DNA of 64,000 bases from Taxillus chinensis. Its lineage: Eukaryota > Streptophyta > Magnoliopsida > Santalales > Loranthaceae. The stretch lies in the NCBI GenBank assembly GCA_023512835.1, contig CM042084.1, forward strand, positions 54,415,031 to 54,479,030, written 5' to 3'. Below, in pieces: positions 44,248 through 54,334 of this stretch. Under the pieces are notes generated by a model. That model searched no databases and was not told the origin of the DNA. It saw only the letters and a list, made by a program, of their open reading frames with translations. Position numbers and translations under genes: made by a program. The first letter of the stretch is position 1, and every line of letters begins with the position of its first letter.

Positions 44248-44596
44248 ATGTTGGTTTCATTGTTTTTGTTTGTGGATTTCTGTTTTATGGTTTGGATTAT
44301 ATGTAAACTGAGCACATTGTGGTTTGATGGGAGTTTTTCCCCTATTGAGTTGTAATGAACTTTGAGCCCCTTTGAAATGTAATAAATTGAGATATGGTTA
44401 TTGTTTGATTTATGGTTGTGTGCATGGTTTGGGAGTAGGAGCATGCCCCGTGGCATGTTAGCCTGGCTGTACAAGTTTGGGACAGCACTCGTGTCATAAG
44501 TCCTTTTCAGGTGCTTGCACCAACGCCTTGACCCTTCGGGTGCGGGCATGGGCAGTCACTATCCATTTCCAAGTGAAAGGAAATTGGGGCGTGACA

Positions 44597-44601
44597 ATAG
44601 A
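44597..44601. repeat. target-site duplication of solo LTR C2, right copy (ATAGA)
   Basis: Exact copy of 29137-29141 after the GGGGCGTGACA end of C2. Confidence 0.9.
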
Positions 44602-45601
44602 CACCACGTTATTCCTACGAAAAGAGAAAGGACATACTCTGGTTGTACAGGTACATGTGGATGATATCATTTTTGGATCATCAAATCCAAAGCTTTGTGA
44701 AGAGTTTGCTAAGTTAATGACTGGCAAGTTCGAAATGAGTATGATGGGAGAGTTGTCCTACTTCCTCAAAATAGAAGTCAAACAATTGAAGGAAGGGATC
44801 TTCATTAACTAAGCTAAGTACACACGTGACTTAATCAAGAAGTTTGGTATGGAAGGTTCATCTCCCGTAAAGACTCCTATGCCAGTCAATGCCAAGTTAG
44901 ACCCCGATGTGGAAGGCAAATCTGTAAATGTGACTGAGTACAGAGGGATGATAGGATCCTTGCTATACCTTACGGCAAGTCGCCCAGACATTATGTTTGC
45001 AACTTGCATCTGTGCAAGATATCAGGCGAATCCCAAAGAGTCACATATGCTTCATGTCGAACGGATATTAAGGTATCTTAAAGTGACCATGAATTTCAGA
45101 CTCTGGTATCCAAAGGAATCCAACTTCACCTTATCCGGATATTCTGATGTTGACTTCGCCGGGTGTCGCATTGACAGGAAGAGCACAAGTGGTACGTGTC
45201 AGTTCCTTGGAAACAGATTAATTTCATGCTTCAGTAAGAAACAGAATTCCGTATCAACCTCTACTGCTGAGGCGGAATATATAGCTGCTGGGAATTGCTG
45301 CGCACAGCTTCTCCGGATGCAAAGTCAACTTACTGACTGCGTTTTCAACATGACATCTGTTCCACTCTATTGCGACAATACCAGTGCAATTGCTATCAAC
45401 ATCAATCCTGTCATGCACCCAAAGACTAAGCACATTGAAGTCAGGTATCACTTCATTCGCGACCATGTTCTCAAAAAGCATATATCTCTGGAACATGTTG
45501 CAACTGAAGATCAACTAACGGACATACTTACAAAGTCCCTACCTGATGCAAGATTCTCTGAACTACTCTTTAGACTAGGTATGCTTGACTTTTCTACATA
45601 A
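44602..45601 (+). pseudogene. pol of SIRE-1, 3' part (RT end and RNase H)
   Basis: Continues RT with [15 protein letters not shown] and the catalytic HVDDIIFGSSN (44655-44687; Tyr of YVDD replaced by His), then MTGKFEMSMMGELSYFL. A TAA at 44810-44812 breaks the frame after EGIFIN. RNase H follows: GYSDVDFAGC (45138), TSTAEAEYIAAG (45255), CDNTSAIAI (45370), HIEVRYHFIRDHV (45430), LTDILTKSLP (45515), stop at 45599-45601. The acidic residues of RNase H are present. SIRE-2 has the same region at 59640-60812. Confidence 0.88.
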
Positions 45602-47186
45602 CTTCTAATTTAAATTACTCAACAGTAGTTTTTTTCTTCAGAACATGCATTGCGTATTCATTGAAAATAAAAAACATATACTGTGCTAAACGCTGATTAG
45701 TCTTTACTGATTAACTTGCTTCATGCTTCTGATATTAATCTCATTTTTCATAATGGGAGGATGCTTGTGTCTCCAGACTGTAGTGTGGTAAAGCTAACAT
45801 AATTAACATTATATGAATAAAACCTCCTTAGGACTTCATGATTCATTCTTTCATCTATCACCACATGTTTTATGATTTCTCATTTTGAATCAATTTCTAA
45901 CATGCACTATTGAAGAATGGAAAAGGGTTAGCTCGGAATATCAGGTGGATGTATTCATTGTTGCAGTCTGATCAGCTCTGCAAGTGGAGTTTTATCAAGG
46001 ATAGACAACACTTTCTCGCGAATCATTCCAAGCAAGAAATGTCCATCGAGAGGATCACATGATCTAAGGGGGAGAAAATGCTTTAACTATTAATCAAGTA
46101 ATACCTTCCTTATATGTCTCGTAAACTCTTTCCTGGCTGTCTATCTGAGGGGGAGTTCTTCCTCGAGAGGATCGCACGATCTAAGGGGGAGCAAATGTCT
46201 GAACCCCTGATATGTCTTGGATACTCCTCCCTCCAAACTCTCACTTATCAATCTGACTGGACATGCATTGTTGAATCGGAATTGTGGCATAATAGTATGT
46301 CTTTCTTCTTCACCTTCTGCATTTTAGCAATTACAATCAAATTGTTTACTCATCTAGCATGTGTTCTTTATTTCACCATCACTCATGAATCCTTATATGA
46401 ATAAATTCATATAGAATTACTTAATCTTTGCTACCACTGTCAGTATGAAGGATTCGCTATGTTGACCTAAATGAACTTATGTGTTTATCATTTGTCATAT
46501 GCATTTTCTTCAGTAAACTGATCATAATTCACATGTATGTGTCTTGTTACTATTCTTCCATATGCATAAGTTCTATTTCTTCTTAGTTTGGATTATGATG
46601 TTTTTACTTATAACATTTGTTCTATATCCGTACTAACTTAACCTGTTAAGTCTTTTGTTCTTTTAGTTTAAACTTTATGAAGCTACAGGTTTAGATTTCC
46701 TTTGCATTTCATTGCTATATTAAGTCTGATGCCTCAGATTTGAAGTGTTGTGGTACTTCTTTTCTATTCTGACTTCGAGACAGCAAAGGAATCTACTTCT
46801 TCAGTAATTTCTTATTACGGACTCAGTTTGTCTATCATCCGGATATAGTTCACACAGACATTATCTAGCCCGGATGAGAGTCGGTTTAATTCCTCGTGAC
46901 TCTTGGAATTCTCAAATCGCGATAAACCAAGTGATTATCTTACATTGCGTCTTTTTGAGGAGGAATAATGATGGTTCATTAAATGCACGTCTCGAGCCCG
47001 GTAATTTGTCTTTTCAAAATTCGGCAGTATGCATACAACTGTCATTATTGAATGGTTAGCACAGCTACCACATCATCAGTTCACTCGACGGCGCTAATAC
47101 ATTAAGTCTAATGACATCGGATTGTCAGGCGGATCACTGCTCATCTCGCTTAAACCCGAGACCCGCTGGCTTCCACGGAACGGGTC
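45602..47186 (+). other. post-pol non-coding region of SIRE-1 with repeated polypurine motifs
   Basis: No ORF of note. A phrase CGAGAGGATC..GATCTAAGGGGGAG occurs at 46037-46075 and again at 46152-46190, and CTGAGGGGGAGTTC at 46145. Multiple AAGGGGGAG motifs upstream of the 3' LTR have been reported as a Sirevirus hallmark. The region aligns with 60813-61878 of SIRE-2. Confidence 0.7.
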
Positions 47187-47195
47187 CTATTTATA
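47187..47195 (+). promoter_or_regulatory. possible internal TATA box before the extra ORF of SIRE-1
   Basis: CTATTTATAC about 115 bases before ATG 47310, followed by a C/T-rich leader (47235-47300) of the kind found in plant mRNAs. Confidence 0.4.
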
Positions 47196-47309
47196 CTGAA
47201 CTCTCACCCAAGTGCGAGGCTATCGCTTTCACTTCTCAAAGCCCTAAACCCTCATCACTCTCCTTTCTCCAAAGACCTCCCTTCCTTCTCCTCAAATCTT
47301 CAAATTACA

Positions 47310-48794
47310 ATGGCATCTCACACTCTATATGGAGTTGTTCCTGGCCATCTTTTCGACTGGGGCGGCATTTCTAACCCTCCTGTCTGGCTCTATGAGGTTC
47401 GCTCCTTGCTAGCCTCCAGTGGCCTCCTTGACATCGTCTCTGCCTCGGCTGATCTTCTCATTTCAGACGTCCGGACTTTCTATGAGCACTTCGACTCCAG
47501 TGACTAGTCGATTGTCTCTGGTATACAACATCAATCCGTTAAGATCACCCCTCAAGTGATCCGTGCCGTCTTCCATTTCCTAATCGGCAGTAATTATAGG
47601 CCGAGTGCTCAAACCATGGCTACTGCCATGGGATGTCCCTCCAAGGTGAAGGAATACAAGCTGAAGTCATTTTAAGGCCCCTATCGCTGTATGGCCACCA
47701 TACTAAACCGGTGCTTACTGACTCGCTCTACGGCCCTTGACTCAGTCCTGTACGATTTGCTTTTGGCGATGTACGTGGTCTTTGAGCAATTACCTCTTGA
47801 CTGGGGTGATTTTCTATTTCGGGTGATGTGCAACGGCAAACGGAATTTGTCTTTCGGACGGATTCTTTCTCAAATTTTCTGCCATCTACGTCCCGCACAC
47901 TTCCAGGACCAGTTGACGATTCCCTTCCCGTAGAACTTTTACTTTCGTCATCTTACCTCTGACGGGACGCTCACCTTTCGCCGCCCTTCAGTCTCGCGTG
48001 CAAGAGTTGTTATCTCGAAACATCAAGATAGTTCCGTTGGTGACCCAGTTGCCAGCTCGGGTCACGAAGTTAGTTCTGTCCACCGGTCTTCCCGCATCCT
48101 GTCCATTGCCGCTCCGGCATGCTCCCGCGGTTCGCAGCACAGCGTTCGCACTGACCCTTCTTATGCTATAGGGCCCTCTCATCTGTCCCATCATGAGGCT
48201 GTTTCCTCAACCCCATCTCCTGCTGATGCCCCTACTTCTATCCCTCCTGCTGCCACTGCCGATGCTACTGATGATGCTCCCGCACCCACATATCCGATGA
48301 CTATTGCAGTTGCTGCTGTCATCGCCAACATACCTACCTCTCCTCCTGCCCCCTCTCCAGCACGCATTGTTGACCCTCAAGACTACCTCGACCTTCTTCC
48401 CACCGACATTCTGACTGACTACTGGCTATGTTTTAGCGTAGCCTACACTGCAGACATCCCTGAATCTGCTCTCCGGGTGTATTACACCAAACATACCCAA
48501 ACCCCGGAGGCCATGATTGTTTGGAACTCTGAACACGGCTTTCTGACGCCATCTCTGCTTCAGGCTGCACCTCCTACTGCTGCTGCCTCTTCCGGACCTG
48601 CTCACGACTCATGGACTCCTATCCTTGCTAAGGATGGTCCCTCCACTCTGGCAAACATTCCCACCATTGACCACTCCAGTCAGAGTGGCTCCGCTACACC
48701 TGCTGCTGCTGCTGTTCACCCACCGTTCTCTCCAGCTACTGACTCCTCCGCCCTGTGTGCACTCCTGCACCTCTACATGCGGGGGAGTCAATAA
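47310..48794 (+). pseudogene. extra ORF of SIRE-1, first part
   Basis: ATG 47310 (MASHTLYGVVPGHLFDWGG). One frame to 48794 with stops at 47505, 47673 and 47931. The first 200 codons look globular (ITPQVIRAVFHFLIGSNYRP; LYDLLLAMYVVFEQLPLDWG; ILSQIFCHLRP), resembling in general style the plant-transposon-like N-terminal region of the Athila third ORF, though I cannot align them by eye. A long Ser/Pro/Ala-rich low-complexity stretch follows (48170-48790). The frame shifts at about 48755-48790 into the next part. Sirevirus elements are known for an extra post-pol ORF often labelled env-like; I see no clear signal peptide or membrane segment. Confidence 0.6.
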
Positions 48795-49972
48795 AGGCTC
48801 CTAATTTTGGCCTTGGGCGTGCCTCTTTTGCAACGATTCTGTTCGAAGCCGTGGTCTCTGCTCAGCTAGATCGTATTGCGGAGGACAATCGATCCTGGGC
48901 CCAAGTCATTGCTGATAAAGTTGATGAAATCAGGACCCAGATCCTTTCTACTCTCTCCAACTCCTCTCTCTCGCTGGATTGGAAGCTAGACCTGATTATC
49001 CAATCTCTTTCGGGTTTGTCCACTTTCGTTCGGGATCTGACTCAGGTTGTGGGTCGTCCCTCTCGCCTTCCTTGCCGATTTGCCAAATAGGAGGAGAATG
49101 CCCCATCTGATACATCCCCTTCCACTACTGCTCCTGCTACTACTGACATTCCTAGCCGAAGACCTACACTTACTCTTCCTCCGGGCATCCCGGTTCCCAA
49201 ACGCAGTTGCTTCTCTGGACCGTCCAGTGCTGCTCCAGCTCCTTCTGACCACCCCAGCTCCTCCACTGCAGCTCCCTCCTCATCTGCTCAAGCTCCGCAA
49301 GTCACGTTCCTCCCATCATACGCGAAACTGGACCCATATGATGTAGATGGGAGTGTACATGCAGCCATGATAGCATATGCAAGTGCTGCTCCCTCTACCC
49401 CAAAACGGTTTTTATCATCTCTGTCCCCTTTCGCGCTTGAAGACATAAGCACCTTACTTTCGGAGAAAGGACAGTTCTCCACTGAGGACATTGACAAGTT
49501 TACCTTGGCGGTGAAGGAAGAGATGAGGATGTTCCCCTCCATGTACCAAGAGGGGCATATGATCGATATCCTACCTTGTTGGCTTGACCACTATCTTCCT
49601 AAAATGGATTTTCTTTAGACCCTCATCAATGGAACAACTGAGAATAGTAAGCCTTGGAAAGACCTTACAACTGTTCTTATTCCGTATAGGATCAGCACTC
49701 CTCATCATATGCTTGCAGTTTTCTCAATTAGGGACAGAAGGGTTGTTCTACATGACTCCCATCAGGTTGTGGGACACCAAATGAGAAGAAGCCAGCTTGG
49801 ACCACTACTTCGGACTCTATCAGATGCTGTCAGACAAAGTGGATTCTTCGAATCAATTGGTCAACCTCCTCTGCCTCTCAATGCGCTTCTCCACTCGACA
49901 ATTCTGAGCAAAGGTGAAGGTCCCCAATAACCTTGTTGTTCCCGCGAGGTTGAGTTATCATTTTTGTCAACA
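48795..49972 (+). pseudogene. extra ORF of SIRE-1, middle part with first half of a Ulp1-like domain
   Basis: Continues in the 48755 frame with stops at 49088 and 49616. Helical segment SWAQVIADKVDEIRTQILSTL (48895-48960), a Pro/Ser/Thr linker, FALEDISTLLSEKGQFSTEDID, then WKDLTTVLIPYR and HHMLAVFSIRDRRVVLHDSHQ (49695-49760): the His and Asp positions of a C48 fold (W..V.IP, H-x-x, then Y/HDS). SGFFES is typical of the helix that follows. After about 49905 the reading continues in another frame to TTTTTGTCAACA, where solo LTR F begins; the domain resumes at 51498. Confidence 0.6.
49969..49972. repeat. target-site duplication of solo LTR F, left copy (AACA)
   Basis: AACA before TGTTGCAGG; repeated at 51498-51501, followed by T. 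Removing the LTR and one AACA(T) makes the protease coding frame continuous across the site, which supports both boundaries. Confidence 0.75.
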
Positions 49973-50079
49973 TGTTGCAGGAAACGGAATCCCCAAGCTC
50001 CGTACTTGGTTGGATAACTTCGTAGAGTGATCTCTTAGAGTGAGCTCATAGAGGGAGTCTACCTATGTACGTTCTATAC

Positions 50080-50540
50080 GTTCTAACTCGAAGGTCATAG
50101 AACAGAAGACTTGAAGGTCATAGATCAAAAGACTCGAAGGTCGAAGACTCGCAGGACGTAGACTGACAGACTATGAGGCTCATAGCACCCTCAAAGGACC
50201 ACAGGGTCGAAGCCTCGTAGGGGTACAGGGTCGAAGCCTCGAAGGGACATAGGGTAGTAGGAGCATAGACTCAAGGTGCAGACAGATGCAGAGCCGCATC
50301 TCGCAGATTCGAAGCTAAGAGTCATTGAGTCGTAGCACGTAGGGTCATAGACTGAAGCTCATGGGGTCGTAGGACCTGTTGCACAGACCTTGAAGTATCT
50401 ACTAGCCAAGGCAGAATGCAGTTGTCCAACTTGAAGACTCGTAGAGGTTAAAAGCTCGTAGCACTGATTCTGACCTATCTTCGAAGCTAGAATGCAGAAG
50501 TATTGAAAGATGAATGCCCTTGGTTCGAAGACTCAGACTC
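50080..50540 (+). repeat. degenerate GGTCGAAGACTCGTAG-type repeats in LTR F
   Basis: Some twenty imperfect units of 14-20 bases with GACTCGAAGGTC, GGTCGAAG and CTCGTAGG words, upstream of the TATA box. Confidence 0.7.
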
Positions 50541-50818
50541 GAAGAATCAAAGAGGAAGACTCGTAGACGAGTAGAAAGGCTACGAAGCAATATCTCCGAG
50601 GTTGTGGCTTGTGAAAGGAACAAAGCGTGCTACGAAGGAGTGAAACGCGTGGACGCTCACCGTTTCAGTAAGTCGTTACCCAGGCAGTGGTTTTAAGTAC
50701 ACTAAGTACTGCAAAACACGTGGATGTCATCCAAGAGGGGTGTAACTTGTTTTTATGGTGAAGATCACAGGCTGAAACATGCTTAACCCTAGCAGGAGGG
50801 TTTCGGACTTCGGCCGGC

Positions 50819-50829
50819 CTATAAAAAGC
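50819..50829 (+). promoter_or_regulatory. LTR F TATA box
   Basis: CCTATAAAAAGC, 120 bases before a GA-rich leader. Confidence 0.55.
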
Positions 50830-51497
50830 AAGGAATGTGCCTGACGTAAAAAAAAAAAAGGCGCCGAATAATATTCTTTGTGTAGTGAAGAAACGTATCT
50901 GCAGAGATACAAAAGGCGACGCAGAGTAGTTCAGAAAGTAGAGAGAGAGGGAGATTGAAAGAAAGATAACAGTGAGTTCATCTATCTTTCTTCCTTATAC
51001 ATTTGGTGAACAGATCGTGAGTCCGATAAAGGATTGATTGAAGGTCGAGCATAGCAAATGGTTAACAGCGCAGGAGCATATTGCGCAGATAGATTTTTAC
51101 AGTGAGTAAAGTCTAGAGCAATACTATTTTTGTATATGTATTGAAAAGAAAAGAGAGTTGATCTTATTTGTAAAAAAGGCTAGACCCTACTGTACTACAA
51201 GATATATAGTGGATTGGACTTGGTGTAGGTACACCCTCACCACCGTGGAGTAGATCACATTGATCGAACCATGTAGATTGTGTGTCTCTGTCTTTCCTTC
51301 CCATACATGCTTGCTTGTGACTGATTTTGCATGAGACACTAATACATCACCCAAACGAAGACCGCATTAGCAAAAGAACTCTCCTAAGTACTCTACTCAT
51401 AAAACTTAAGGATAAGTTTTATAATATACAGATTCACCCCCTCTCTGTATACAAACCCTTATTCAAAGATAACTGTGCTTGGAACCTGGGAATATCA

Positions 51498-51667
51498 AAC
51501 ATGATAGAGAAAGCTGTGGAGCCAATGTCTGCTACTTTATTAGACACCATTTGAAGTATGATCCTAACTGGAATTCTTTTTTTAAGTGCACTAAGGAACG
51601 GCCTAAGCAACTAAGGGAGCAGGCAGCAACTAAGATCTTCAAGTACAGTAAGCCTTACAATTCTTAG
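51498..51667 (+). pseudogene. extra ORF of SIRE-1, C-terminal part with the catalytic Cys of the Ulp1-like domain
   Basis: Open to the stop at 51665-51667. Contains HDRESCGANVCYFIRHHL (51502-51555): a typical C48 D-x-x-SCG-x-x-VC motif with the nucleophile Cys. The Gln that normally precedes it by a few residues is encoded at 49967-49969, on the other side of LTR F. The C-terminus is Lys-rich. The 3' UTR and polypurine tract follow. Confidence 0.7.
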
Positions 51668-51773
51668 TATAACTTTTGTACTAAGGCTTACTTTGTGTTA
51701 AAATTGCTAACATAGTGGAAATTTTTGTTTATCCTTATCTCTGTGTATATCTTGCTGTTTGGAATATCCATAT

Positions 51774-51783
51774 TGGGGGAGAT
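51774..51783 (+). other. polypurine tract of SIRE-1
   Basis: TTGGGGGAGAT directly before TGTTGGATC, the LTR start. Confidence 0.85.
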
Positions 51784-52101
51784 TGTTGGATCAAATCCAT
51801 AATTTGGATGATGTTGTTAAAAACCTTATGCAATTTGATTTGAGATGTTTTACGTTTATTCTAAGCTTGCAGAAGATAAAACCCTAAACTGGACTTACAC
51901 TCAAAGAGTACTGTTGCAATCAGCTATAATTGTTGTGCTTTTTCTTGTAATTATCTTTAGATAATAAAACAAAATACTTCCACTATCTGGTTATCTTCCG
52001 CACTGAATATTTCTTTTAACTAGAATTAGTGTTGTGCCTGAGTGAGAAAAGAATTTTAATAAGAGCCTATTCACCCCCCTCTAGGCTCCCAGGGACCAAC
52101 A
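51784..52101 (+). repeat. 3' LTR of SIRE-1, internally deleted (318 bp)
   Basis: Starts TGTTGGATCAAATCC and ends CTCTAGGCTCCCAGGGACCAACA, matching the two ends of the 1409-bp LTR at 54335-55743; about 1.1 kb of U3, including the GGAGTAAGG repeats, is missing. Confidence 0.85.
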
Positions 52102-52626
52102 GTGAGTTAATCTGTTCTACTTTCTCATACATTCAAAGAATAAATCGTGAGTCTGGTATAGGTGATTGAAGGTTGAGTGTAGCAAACGGTCATCAACGCA
52201 GGAGCAGATTGCATTAGACAGATTCTTACAATGAGTAAATTCTGGACCAATGCTGTTTTCGTATTTGCATTGAATAGAAGAGAGAGTTGATCCTATTGTA
52301 ACAAGGGCTGGACCATACTGTATTAAAATAGAATAGTGGATTAGACTTGGTGTAAGTACACCCTCACCACCGTGGAGTAGATCACATTGATCGAGCCACG
52401 TATATTGTGTCTCTGTCTTTCCTTTCTCATACATGCTTGCTTGTGACTGATGTTGCATCAGATACTAATATATCACCCAAACGAAGACCACATCTATTAA
52501 AGAAAACTCTCCAAAGTATCCTACTCATAAAACTTAAGGAAAAGTTTTATAGTATACAGATTCACTCCCCTCTCTGTATACAAACACTTATATAAAGATA
52601 ACTGTGCTTGGAACCTGGGAATATCA
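52102..52626 (+). repeat. LTR F fragment (downstream third)
   Basis: Matches 50969-51497 with about 80-85 percent agreement by eye, from GTGAGTT to GGGAATATCA. It begins exactly at the SIRE-1 LTR end, where both sequences share AACAGTGAGTT. Confidence 0.8.
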
Positions 52627-53831
52627 TTAACAAATCTCTTACACTCTGTTTACGGTTACTCACACACTAGCCAAATATCTCTATGAGCTCTTGTACATAC
52701 ACGCACATATTAGCCAAGTGTTACTATATATACCCATCCATGAAAAACATCTTTGGAACTTTTTCTTCCGAGCATTGTGTAGCATTGACTGTTCCTCGGA
52801 AATCTCTCTGCCTTGATTGCTGCGGATATGGAGTTCAAGATCTTAGGTTTGTGGAGCATAAGTGTCTTTGCGAGTTCTCAAGTGCAATTAAAGTTATGTC
52901 CACATATTCGTGTGATCCATGTGTAAGATACTTTAGGTTATCAATAAGTTTGTCTTACATCGGGACGTAGCGAGCTGATGACTTTGAACGCGAAGATGAT
53001 AAGTTGAAGTAGCGATTTCTTAATCCGTCGTAAAGTTCCTTACTCCGTGTTAATGAAGCTTGGATCCTTACTCCGTGTCAGTGGTTGCTTACTCCTTGTC
53101 AGTTTGATACTTGAATCCTTATTCCATGTCAACACTTCCTTACTCCATATGAATGAGAAGTCCGGAGAGCTTACTCCGTATCAGTGCTTCCTTACTCCTC
53201 TTGAGTTCCTTACTCCGCATGAGTTCCTTACTCTGCATGCGTTGAAAGGACCGGATGGCTTATTCCGTATTAGCGCATCATTACTCCGCATGAGTGAAAG
53301 GTTCGAATTCCTTACTCCGCATCTCTTTTCCTTACTCCGTGTGAATAAAGGACTTAGGTCCTTATTCCGTACAAGTCATTCCTTACTCCGCATGTATGAA
53401 AAACTCGAATTCCTTACTCCGTGTCTTCTTGTCCTTAGTCCGCTTGAGTGGAAGACTTGGCTTTTTATTCTGCGATAACTGTCTCTTACTCCGTGCTAGT
53501 TGTAAACTAGGATTCTTACTCCGCATCTATTTGACTTAGTCCGTTTAAAGTGTTAGATGCAGATTCCTTAATCCATAGCTTTAAGCGTTTAATCCGCACG
53601 AGTGATCCTTATTCCGCATGAAGTGTAGACTTGGTTATTTACCAAATGTTTGACGACACTCACTCTTGTCCGAATCAGGATTATGTGTCCTGTCCCCAGC
53701 TTTGCTCTCATGAGTGAAGGTCCGGATTAAGATAATATCTTTGCAGCAACTTAACATAAGACATGCAATGTCTCAAATCAAATTACATAGGGCTTTGTCT
53801 GCATCATCCAAATTCTGGGCTTGATCCAACA
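52627..53831 (-). repeat. SIRE-type LTR fragment in inverted orientation
   Basis: Reverse complement of much of 54335-55743: in element sense it starts TGTTGGATCAAGCC at 53831, runs through the GGAGTAAGG repeat zone (53650-53030) and a TATA box (52722-52732), and breaks off before the U5 end at 52627. Confidence 0.85.
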
Positions 53832-54119
53832 GATATGGCTTTGGATCAAACATGTAGGAGTTAAGATCAGCCTTCCTTGGTCGATGTGGGCGTGGCTGGT
53901 CGATGCAAGAATATGTGGTCGAGTTTGGTCGATATGGGTGTATTTTGGCCGATGTCGACCCTGAGCTAGCTTATTTTTAATATACATCATTCCATTATAT
54001 GCTGTTAGGTATCTTGTTATTTGGTTATGAAACCGAGTTATTAGATAGATAGAGAGAGAAAAACTGATATTCCTTAGATCCAAACAAGATCCTACAGGTA
54101 TATGCGTGTGTATATAGAG
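53832..54119. other. unassigned spacer
   Basis: 288 bases with GGTCGATGTGGGCGTGGC-like words (53879-53950) and an ATAGATAGAGAGAG run (54044-54059). No ORF or match elsewhere in the window that I could see. Confidence 0.4.
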
Positions 54120-54334
54120 ATGAGGGTGAATCTGTATACTTAAAACTATTTCCTTTAGTTTTAAGGAGTAGTTTATTTATAAGAGAGATTCTTACAAATG
54201 TGGTTATTGTTTGGGTGATGTTTTAGTGTCTTGTGCAAAATCAAGGTAACGGTAGTATGTAAGAACAATAAAACACAAAGACACACGATCTACGTGGTTT
54301 GATCAATGTGATCTACTCTATGGTGATGAGGGTG
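54120..54334 (-). repeat. LTR F fragment in inverted orientation
   Basis: Reverse complement matches 51225-51460 of LTR F, including CACCCTCACCA..GTAGATCACATTGATC and ACATCACCCAAAC. Ends abruptly where the SIRE-2 LTR begins. Confidence 0.75.

Larger units (their letters stand above)
29142..44596 (+). mobile_element. Solo LTR C2 of the C family, split by element D
   Basis: The LTR occupies 29142-31034 and 44248-44596 (about 2.24 kb), starting TGTAAGGACCCGTG and ending TTGGGGCGTGACA, with a 5-bp target duplication ATAGA and no internal element sequence, so it is a solo LTR formed by LTR-LTR recombination. Similar in order to C1: inverted ACGT motifs (29310-29460), two ACGT palindromes, TATA box (29648-29658), GA tract (29718-29747), AT microsatellite (29902-29931). 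Element D is inserted in its downstream part. Confidence 0.9.
49973..51497 (+). mobile_element. Solo LTR F (about 1.5 kb)
   Basis: Starts TGTTGCAGGAAACGG, ends CTGGGAATATCA. TATA box CCTATAAAAAGC at 50819-50829, then a GA-rich leader (50939-50968). Upstream, 50080-50540 is full of AAGGTCGAAGACTCGTAG-like short repeats. Its end segment recurs at 52102-52626 and, inverted, at 54120-54334. No internal element sequence remains, so it is a solo LTR; the superfamily of its parent is unknown. Confidence 0.75.
26253..52101 (+). mobile_element. SIRE-1: Ty1/copia element (SIRE/Maximus type) with extra ORF, 5' truncated and interrupted
   Basis: Segments in order: gag 26253-27357; protease, integrase stump and RT 27403-29141; solo LTR C2 carrying element D (29142-44596); RT end and RNase H 44597-45601; non-coding region with AAGGGGGAG motifs; extra ORF 47310-51667 with a Ulp1-like domain, broken by solo LTR F (49973-51497); polypurine tract 51774-51783; shortened 3' LTR 51784-52101. 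The 5' LTR and first part of gag were lost at the C1 joint. SIRE type is inferred from the ILDSGCSGHMTGD protease, the long gag, repeated AAGGGGGAG motifs (a reported Sirevirus trait) and the post-pol ORF. Confidence 0.85.

Noticed and set aside
46114..46404. Small protein gene after copia pol
   Set aside because: Overlaps the duplicated AAGGGGGAG purine motifs; not open in SIRE-2.
53047..53478. 143-codon ORF with LTP-like repeats
   Set aside because: Product of the TTACTCC repeat zone in an inverted SIRE LTR; a similar artefact occurs at 54873-55082.
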